DNA of 35,068 bases from the IMG/VR virus record IMGVR_UViG_3300034021_001142, positions 1 through 35,068 of that record; one strand, given 5' to 3'. Source of the DNA: a virus. The notes beneath the pieces were generated by a model. It was given only the letters and a program-made list of their open reading frames with translations. It ran no database searches and was not told the origin of the DNA. The translations under genes were made by a program, and so were the position numbers. The stretch's first letter is position 1. Each line of letters opens with the position of its first letter. Shown here one piece after another: positions 30,569-35,068 of this stretch.

Positions 30569-31225
30569 TCACACCTCAATGCTTTTTTCAGTAAAAATTT
30601 CTATCAGTCTGTCTAACTGAGCAGCCAAAGCAGCCCTAGCAGCATCAGCAGCAGCCAAAGCAGCCCAAGCAGCATCAGCAGCAGCACCAGCATCAGCAGC
30701 AGCCCTAGCAGCATCAGCAGCAGCCCAAGCAGCATCAGCAGCAGCCAAAGCAGCCCTAGCAGCATCAGCAGCAGCCAAAGCAGCCCTAGCAGCAGCCAAA
30801 GCAGCCCTAGCAGCATCAGCAGCAGCCCAAGCAGCATCAGCAGCAGCCAAAGCAGCCCTAGCAGCATCAGCAGCAGCCAAAGCAGCCCAAGCAGCATCAG
30901 CAGCATCAGCACCAGAATCCAATTCTTCTTGAGTGGCGTTACCGTTTGCAAACGCTTCAGCGACATCAAGAGCTTTAATACTGCGATCATCCGTCATTAA
31001 GTGCTGAACTTTTCTAGCAGACCAAACAGCAAACAATCTTAACTCTTTAACCGTTAAAAATTCTTTTCTTAGCAATACCCAATGAATATCATTTTTTGAT
31101 TTTACTTTCTCGCGATATTCTTTGATAAAATTAACAACGCTATCCTCGTAGTCTTCTTTCATTCCAATTTCAATCGGATCGTAACAAGGATTAAGTTCTT
31201 TTATTTGCTGATATGATATTTTCAA
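30569..31225 (-). CDS. Ala-rich repeat protein, possibly immunity-type helical
   Basis: 218 residues from a TTG at 31225 placed after GAGGTG. The N-terminal ~105 residues form an ordinary domain (WVLLRKEFLTVKELRLFAVW ... SIKALDVAEAFANGNATQEE). Residues ~105-200 are built of Ala-rich repeats such as ADAARAALAA and ADAAWAA, encoded by near-identical GC-rich DNA unlike its neighbours. The ending is QLDRLIEIFTEKSIEV. Similar N-terminal/Ala-repeat proteins are widespread in bacteria and phages; role unknown. Repeat number is likely to vary. Confidence 0.65.
   Translation of the reverse strand: MKISYQQIKELNPCYDPIEIGMKEDYEDSVVNFIKEYREKVKSKNDIHWVLLRKEFLTVKELRLFAVWSARKVQHLMTDDRSIKALDVAEAFANGNATQEELDSGADAADAAWAALAAADAARAALAAADAAWAAADAARAALAAARAALAAADAARAALAAADAAWAAADAARAAADAGAAADAAWAALAAADAARAALAAQLDRLIEIFTEKSIEV
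30619..30911. repeat. Ala-coding repeat block (GCAGC/AGCAGC modules)
   Basis: Reiterated modules such as CAGCATCAGCAGCAGCC and AAAGCAGCCCTAGCAGC, locally far richer in G+C than the surrounding DNA. It encodes the Ala-rich helix of the gene on the minus strand and would be prone to slippage. Confidence 0.9.
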
Positions 31226-31226
31226 T

Positions 31227-31610
31227 TTACACCTCAATAAGTTTGTTTTCGATTAGGCTTATTATCGCCATAGCAAGGGAATTAGCGCTGGTTTCATTTA
31301 ACAAATCCATTTCATTAAGTATCTTTTCAAAATCGCGCTCATATTCTTCTCCATCAAAATTTAATGTAGATTTACTTTGAAATAAAATTTCATTGCATTC
31401 CGCCATTGTGAATGCCGAGTAATATTCTAAACGCCCTTTAATCTGATTAAAATCTGGTCTACCAAAAACCAAATTTATATCAAATTCAGTTTCATCATTT
31501 ATTTCTTGGCATTCAATTATCCAATAAAACAAAGACTCTTGCGGCGCACCTAATTCTTTAAGCCGCTTTGATAGTTCTAGCGAAGTTACTTGTTGTTCTA
31601 GTGGAATCAT
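31227..31610 (-). CDS. Conserved phage protein (SLELSKRLKELG type)
   Basis: 127 residues. QVTSLELSKRLKELGAPQES followed by LFYWI is a start I recognise from many phage accessory proteins of unknown function. It ends IENKLIEV with the stop TAA; GAGGTG in these codons is the ribosome site of the next gene. The ATG at 31610 follows AGGAAAATAAATC. Confidence 0.7.
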   Translation of the reverse strand: MIPLEQQVTSLELSKRLKELGAPQESLFYWIIECQEINDETEFDINLVFGRPDFNQIKGRLEYYSAFTMAECNEILFQSKSTLNFDGEEYERDFEKILNEMDLLNETSANSLAMAIISLIENKLIEV

Positions 31611-31622
31611 GATTTATTTTCC

Positions 31623-31790
31623 TTAATTGTTCTGCTCGCAAATATGATAAGCCTTGCTTGCCCAACCTTCTTTGTCTTCAACCTTTTTTCCGATGGATTC
31701 GCATGTTTGTTGCGAATTTACATTGGCAATAGAGTCAACTGAGACGCCCTGACTACTCATAAAAATAATAACCAAAATCCAAGTGGCCAT
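31623..31790 (-). CDS. 55-residue secreted or anchored Cys protein
   Basis: MATWILVIIFMSSQGVSVDS looks like a signal peptide or membrane anchor; the remaining ~35 residues have two Cys (TCESIGKK, HICEQ) that could form one disulphide in the periplasm. TAATG overlap with the SPFH gene, so the two are co-translated and may act together at the envelope. Unknown family. Confidence 0.55.
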   Translation of the reverse strand: MATWILVIIFMSSQGVSVDSIANVNSQQTCESIGKKVEDKEGWASKAYHICEQNN

Positions 31791-32590
31791 TATTTAGCGC
31801 TCATAATAAAAGGTATAGTAGCGCCCGTGTATTGCGGCAAATGCCCGTCCCATTTTGCGATAGCTGCTGTTTGGTTCTCAACCTGTCTTAATTGCAACAA
31901 ATCTGGCGTAATCGCTTGTTTTTGAATATTTAAAGCCGTTGCCTCTGCCTGCGCTTGAACGATTTTTTGTTGAGCCTGTACTTTTATTGCTGCCAAGTTA
32001 TTTTGCTCTGTAAATACCCTTTGCTGGGCTGTGACCTTTGCCTCAATGGCTTGATTAAACTGCGTACTAAATTGAAAATTAGTGATAGAGATTGATTGGA
32101 CATCAATACCATAAGCAGATAGTTTTGTCTGCAACATCTTTTGAATACCATCGCTTACCAATGCTCGTTTATTGATTAAATCTTCTGCGCTAAAATCAGC
32201 CACAACGCTTTTAAAAGTTTCTGACATCGCAGGATCGATAATTGAATTTTCAAAATAGTCAGGGTCGTTACCTATGTTAGAGTAAATCTCAATAGCATTT
32301 TTTGCTCGTAAAGAATAGTTTAACGTGATTTGAGTATCTACCGTTTGAAGGTCGCTTGAGGCAGCCTCACTGTTTGCTTGCGTAGTCAACACGCGTACGT
32401 TGAGTTTATGGACGCTTGCAAATGGATTTAAAAAGTGCATTCCTGGATCTAATGTTACGGGACTAACTTCCCCGAAAAGCGTTACTACGCCCACTTGGCC
32501 TGCACCAATGGTTGATATTGACATTATTCCAAATAATAATACAAAAAAACCAACAGCGCTTATTGATAAATATTTCAAACTTTTATCCAT
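31790..32590 (-). CDS. SPFH/prohibitin-like membrane protein
   Basis: 266 residues: an N-terminal membrane span (about 7-28, ISAVGFFVLLFGIMSISTIG), then the SPFH domain starting VGVVTLFGEVSPVTLDPGMH and FLNPF, with IEIYSNIGNDPDYFEN and the typical DVQSISITNFQFS, then a coiled coil (AQQRVFTEQNNLAAIKVQAQ) with AQAEATA repeats. This is the prohibitin/HflC type, forming ring scaffolds in membranes. A phage copy is a moron under its own consensus promoter (32655), suggesting expression independent of the early genes. ATG follows AAGAGG. Confidence 0.88.
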   Translation of the reverse strand: MDKSLKYLSISAVGFFVLLFGIMSISTIGAGQVGVVTLFGEVSPVTLDPGMHFLNPFASVHKLNVRVLTTQANSEAASSDLQTVDTQITLNYSLRAKNAIEIYSNIGNDPDYFENSIIDPAMSETFKSVVADFSAEDLINKRALVSDGIQKMLQTKLSAYGIDVQSISITNFQFSTQFNQAIEAKVTAQQRVFTEQNNLAAIKVQAQQKIVQAQAEATALNIQKQAITPDLLQLRQVENQTAAIAKWDGHLPQYTGATIPFIMSAK

Positions 32591-32630
32591 GAAAACCTCT
32601 TAATTAAATAGGAAAATATATTTTGTTATT

Positions 32631-32649
32631 CACTATCTTTGTGATAGTG
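32631..32649. promoter_or_regulatory. Inverted repeat at +1 of the SPFH transcript
   Basis: CACTATC (32631-32637) and GATAGTG (32643-32649), 7-bp perfect arms with a 5-base spacer. Predicted +1 is ~32648, so the mRNA would begin with this hairpin. Confidence 0.55.
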
Positions 32650-32654
32650 TGCGC

Positions 32655-32683
32655 ATATTATCACATTCTAGACCAATTGTCAA
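32655..32683 (-). promoter_or_regulatory. SPFH promoter, sigma70 consensus
   Basis: TTGACA (32678-32683), 17-base spacer, TAATAT (32655-32660) with extended TG. The stop of the upstream gene lies in the -35 box. Confidence 0.85.
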
Positions 32684-32940
32684 GCATCTTTTAAAAACTT
32701 TTTTTTGTAATAGAAAGCGGCTTTATAATTATTAAGAGAATCCATTAAGTCGCTTTGATTTTCTCTTAGATTATAATGCGCTCCCGCTCTATTGCGTCTT
32801 ATCATTGCAATCTCGATGTCTTCGCAAGCTTCTAGTAAAAAATTCTCATCATGATTTTTCGCCAACTCAATTTGTATATCAGTAAAGGACTCTTTTAATA
32901 AATCATACCCGAGAAGATTTTCAATGCGCGGTAAACTCAT
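32680..32940 (-). CDS. 86-residue helical protein, unknown
   Basis: Starts MSLPRIENLLGYDLLKESFT and is helical and acidic then basic; RRNRAGAHYNLRENQSDLMD is the most distinctive stretch. It ends in the -35 box of the SPFH promoter. No family recognised. Confidence 0.58.
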   Translation of the reverse strand: MSLPRIENLLGYDLLKESFTDIQIELAKNHDENFLLEACEDIEIAMIRRNRAGAHYNLRENQSDLMDSLNNYKAAFYYKKKFLKDA

Positions 32941-33114
32941 CTATTCCTCGCAATAAGGGCAATTAAAAGCCGTGTTTATTTCTTTGCAGTCTACGCACTC
33001 ACCATCACATTCTTCCCAAGGGTGGTGGATATGCGATTGAATATGCTCAAAAAGCGATTGTGACTTATCGAGCTTTCTGTGATAGGCTCTCGTCTCTAAC
33101 GTTACTCTGTCCAC
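32941..33114 (-). CDS. 57-residue Cys/His-rich protein
   Basis: GTG start behind GGGGG. The C-terminal half has CDGECVDC and NCPYCEE and a SHIHHPWEEC stretch, a likely zinc site. Overlaps the upstream gene by 13 bases and abuts the next ATG. Function unknown. Confidence 0.5.
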   Translation of the reverse strand: MDRVTLETRAYHRKLDKSQSLFEHIQSHIHHPWEECDGECVDCKEINTAFNCPYCEE

Positions 33115-33281
33115 GGTATAGACCCCCTTCTTTCTCCAAGCTCAATGCCTGATGTATTAATTAAAACGTTAATTTCAAAGTTATTTCTTTTTTGAATACC
33201 TAGCATTTCTTCAGTTGTTATTCTGCCAACCATCTCAACAAAAGAAATGTTCATGTTTTTTATTTTAAGCAGATTATCCAT
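33102..33281 (-). CDS. 59-residue protein, unknown
   Basis: MDNLLKIKNMNISFVEMVGR from the ATG at 33281, preceded by GAGGAAAGTG; a longer frame from 33335 would overlap the KKAIGLSE gene more deeply. Contains ITTEEMLGIQKRNNFEINVL. No family recognised. Confidence 0.55.
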   Translation of the reverse strand: MDNLLKIKNMNISFVEMVGRITTEEMLGIQKRNNFEINVLINTSGIELGERRGSIPWTE

Positions 33282-33480
33282 TTTCACTTTCCTCAAAAAT
33301 AAAGTCTTCGTCTTCAAACCAAAAACAGCCGTCAAAATAATTCATATAAAGCTTACTACCACAATTTTTAGAAGCTATAATGTTTTCTATAGTATAATCT
33401 TTCATTTTTTCGTCATTGCCTTTAAAAAATTCATTAAACTTTAATTTCCCTACTTCACTCAACCCAATAGCTTTTTTCAT
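33274..33480 (-). CDS. KKAIGLSE-family small protein, copy 2
   Basis: 68 residues, starting MKKAIGLSEVGKLKFNEFFK and ending DEDFIFEESENG. The first and last ~8 residues match copy 1 at 30367; the middle does not. ATGA overlap with the preceding gene. Unknown function. Confidence 0.6.
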   Translation of the reverse strand: MKKAIGLSEVGKLKFNEFFKGNDEKMKDYTIENIIASKNCGSKLYMNYFDGCFWFEDEDFIFEESENG

Positions 33481-33689
33481 TCACTCGCCCTCACGCCTGC
33501 TGTTTGCTTAATGTCTTCATACCCATAACTGCAAAGCTCTGATAACTCTACAAGCACAGAATCTTTAAAGATGCCTGGATATTGTCTGCGTTCGCTTAAA
33601 TACCACTTAGCCGCTTCTTCTTTGCTAAAAAAGCTGTTAACGTCTTTAATTATGCCGCTAGAACGTTTAATACAATATAGTTTTTTCAC
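33477..33689 (-). CDS. 70-residue protein, unknown
   Basis: GTG start after GAGGGTGATGAG. MKKLYCIKRSSGIIKDVNSF then FSKEEAAKWYLSERRQYPGI, a beta-strand plus helix pattern seen in small phage proteins. No family recognised. Coupled to copy 2 of the KKAIGLSE family. Confidence 0.57.
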   Translation of the reverse strand: MKKLYCIKRSSGIIKDVNSFFSKEEAAKWYLSERRQYPGIFKDSVLVELSELCSYGYEDIKQTAGVRASE

Positions 33690-33693
33690 CTCA

Positions 33694-33870
33694 TCACCCT
33701 CTTAATGATTCTAAATTTTGACAAACAGTTTCTTTAAGCCAATTCAATGCATCCATTCCGCCGCGAGCGCTTTGAGCGCAAATTGACGATTTTGAAAGCG
33801 TTTCTAGTGATTGATTTTTTGTTTCAATCAAGTTAAATAATAGCTCAATATGTATTTTTTCTTCGTTCAT
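33694..33870 (-). CDS. 58-residue helical protein, unknown
   Basis: Starts MNEEKIHIELLFNLIETKNQ behind GGGGAGATAAA; two helices with a short SARGGMDALNWLKETV stretch. Lies between the small membrane gene and the 70-residue gene in the early block. No family recognised. Confidence 0.55.
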   Translation of the reverse strand: MNEEKIHIELLFNLIETKNQSLETLSKSSICAQSARGGMDALNWLKETVCQNLESLRG

Positions 33871-33871
33871 T

Positions 33872-34003
33872 TTATCTCCCCTTTTGTTTAATAAACCAGT
33901 TAGTAAATTTTAGCGCCCCAATTAAAACCACAAGCCCAATGCCACACGAAAAAAGCGTAAGCAATGCCGAGCTAAAAACCATGTAAAAATTATATTGCGT
34001 CAT
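33872..34003 (-). CDS. 43-residue single-span membrane peptide
   Basis: Starts MTQYNFYMVFSSALLTLFSC with one long hydrophobic span (about 7-33) and a basic tail (FIKQKGR). AAAGGAGACAGC is a strong ribosome site. It follows the helicase-loader-like gene. Unknown role. Confidence 0.55.
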   Translation of the reverse strand: MTQYNFYMVFSSALLTLFSCGIGLVVLIGALKFTNWFIKQKGR

Positions 34004-34013
34004 GCTGTCTCCT

Positions 34014-34499
34014 TTAATTCAAACCGCATTCAGCAAGTAATTGTTTTTCGTCTAACCCAAAATGCTTGGCTCTGTTTCTGATAAGCATTTTCGGAATTCC
34101 ACATCCAATTCCAGTTTTTTTAAAATCTATGATATTTTTAATAAAATCCTCATGCGAAGACTCATAAACCACCTGTGGAACATCTCTTCTTTCGATCTGA
34201 GCTTGAAATTCTCTTTTTCTTTCGTCGTCAGCCTTAAACCGCTTAAATAACGCAATAACATCCGCTAAATTGGGTGCGTACTTGCTGTTACCTTCAAAAG
34301 CTAGGTAATTCAACACCCTTTTCATTTGTCCGTCCGTAAACCCCGCTAAAGCCCTTTCCCATATTGCAGCTGCAAATTTCTTTTCTTCCTCGTTTGCGGC
34401 ATCGCTAAAGAGCGGCCCACAGGAATTTCTCAAAAGCCCATTGCCAAAAATGGTATTCAAACCTAGCATCAATTTCTTTAAATCCGCCTTTTTAGTCAA
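34014..34499 (-). CDS. Probable helicase loader, lambda P-like
   Basis: 161 residues from a TTG at 34499 with GGAGG eight bases upstream; it overlaps the initiator's last codons. The pattern of an aromatic/Leu helix, IWERALAGFTDGQMKRVLNY and then KYAPNLADVIALFKRFKADD resembles the lambda P family, in which a (P)P-x-L-x-x-F motif follows the W-x-x-x-L helix. Such proteins load the host DnaB helicase. Coupling to the initiator gene supports this. No ATPase motif is present, so it is not DnaC-type. Confidence 0.5.
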   Translation of the reverse strand: MTKKADLKKLMLGLNTIFGNGLLRNSCGPLFSDAANEEEKKFAAAIWERALAGFTDGQMKRVLNYLAFEGNSKYAPNLADVIALFKRFKADDERKREFQAQIERRDVPQVVYESSHEDFIKNIIDFKKTGIGCGIPKMLIRNRAKHFGLDEKQLLAECGLN

Positions 34500-35068
34500 A
34501 ATCAAGCCCTCCTGTTGACGGTTTATCGAAGATACTCAAGTCTATTCCACTTGATTTTAAAGACCTTATTACATGTAATTCTTTTTGAACGGAAAAATCA
34601 TCCTTCCATCTTTCCCCATTTAACCACCCCTGAGCCATCTTAAAGTATTTCCAATCTTGGCCGCTTTCTTTAAATCCTAAAATAAAGCGTTTTAAACCCT
34701 CTATTATCTCATCCCCGCTATAACCCCTCTCTATGGCCTTAGAAAATGCAACCAAGGCCTCTTTCTTGCCGTTTTTGCGCGGGAAAAAACCCCAGAACTC
34801 ATTAAACTTTTCAAGAATTTCATTTTTACCGACTTTTTCAATTTTTGTAGATATATCAGAACGCGCGCGCGGGGATATATTATTACATATGTTTCCTGGT
34901 AAGTTAATACTTACTGATAGTTTTTTAGTAGTATTAATTTCTTTTTCTTTTGGTTCTTTTCTTTTTCTTTTGCTATCATTGCTATCATTGCTATCATTGC
35001 TATCATTGCTATCATTGCTATCATTGCTATCATTGCTATCATTGCTATCATTGCTATCATTGCTATCA
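34492..35068 (-). CDS. Replication initiator, C-terminal part (continues at 1-411)
   Basis: In frame with 1-411 once the 100-base overlap is removed. After the Asp-Ser-Asn repeats come a basic Lys/Arg/Glu stretch (KRKRKEPKEKEINTTKK) and a C-terminal domain: EILEKFNEFWGFFPRKNGKK, EALVAFSKAIERGYSGDEII, QGWLNGERWKDDF. The FW-x-x-FPRK-x-GKK ... WLNGERW pattern is the conserved C-terminal module of phage replication initiators and is thought to recruit the helicase loader. No DNA polymerase gene is seen, so replication should rely on host enzymes. Confidence 0.75.
   Translation of the reverse strand, partial: DSNDSNDSNDSNDSNDSNDSNDSNDSNDSNDSKRKRKEPKEKEINTTKKLSVSINLPGNICNNISPRARSDISTKIEKVGKNEILEKFNEFWGFFPRKNGKKEALVAFSKAIERGYSGDEIIEGLKRFILGFKESGQDWKYFKMAQGWLNGERWKDDFSVQKELHVIRSLKSSGIDLSIFDKPSTGGLDFD
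34970..35068. repeat. 9-bp tandem array, right-hand copy (window end)
   Basis: Eleven copies of TTGCTATCA ending at the last base. From 34969 on, the sequence equals bases 1-100, so this is the same locus as the left-hand array, seen twice. Confidence 0.95.

Noticed and set aside
30613-30990. Leu-rich minus-strand frame as a membrane protein
   Set aside because: It is an alternative frame of the Ala-rich repeat gene with no ribosome site and no independent support.
20383-34968. Integrase, excisionase or CI-type repressor
   Set aside because: I looked for tyrosine recombinase, serine recombinase and helix-turn-helix repressor patterns and found none convincing, so lysogeny cannot be claimed.
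1-35068. True direct terminal repeat of 100 bp
   Set aside because: The identical ends lie inside a tandem array in one gene; overlap of a circular assembly explains them better, and P22-like headful packaging gives permuted ends.

Overview
The window is an essentially complete genome of a P22-like short-tailed double-stranded DNA phage, assembled as a circular molecule. Bases 1-100 are identical to bases 34969-35068, and the shared stretch lies inside a 9-bp tandem repeat within a minus-strand gene. Collapsing the overlap gives a circle of about 34968 bp and restores one open frame across the junction. DNA is AT-rich, TAA, TAG and TGA all act as stops, and genes are packed with ATGA or TAATG overlaps. 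An outer-membrane beta-barrel gene with a signal peptide points to a Gram-negative host; I cannot name the host.

Plus strand, 1.6-20.2 kb, is the late block. It runs in the P22 order: terminase small and large subunits, portal, scaffold, coat, gp4-like adaptor, gp10-like tail factor, three ejection-type proteins and a tail fibre/spike. A GroES-type co-chaperonin sits between scaffold and coat. Behind the fibre come unknown proteins, a second fibre candidate, small and membrane proteins where lysis genes would be expected, and an FmdB-type zinc ribbon. No endolysin is recognisable. A 20-bp palindrome terminator separates this block from the convergent minus-strand block.

The minus-strand early/accessory block starts at a perfect sigma70 promoter (1385-1413), passes through the circle junction and runs down to 20.4 kb. 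Gene order is: tiny early proteins; a replication initiator with an Asp-Ser-Asn repeat linker; a probable helicase loader; many small unknown or Cys-rich proteins; an SPFH/prohibitin-like membrane protein with its own promoter; paralogous small proteins; an Ala-rich repeat protein; a Gp157/Sak4-type recombination pair; a ribbon-helix-helix protein; an outer-membrane protein; an AbiEi-like winged-helix gene and a mini ABC ATPase; DUF551 and WDGH-type proteins; an aberrant 123-nt tRNA; three CxxGHD zinc-ribbon paralogues; and a VRR-NUC nuclease. No integrase or repressor is recognisable.

The most unusual signals are: (i) a candidate small RNA (about 21254-21327) with its own consensus promoter and terminator, whose hairpin loop is complementary to the CTGGAGAG ribosome-binding sites of three phage genes; (ii) a tRNA-Ser/Leu-like gene with intact acceptor, D and T arms but about 30 extra bases in its middle; (iii) the phage GroES; (iv) an AbiEi-like gene flanked by a duplicated translation start; and (v) consensus promoters whose transcripts begin with a hairpin at +1. 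Functions rest on reading motifs by eye, without database searches.
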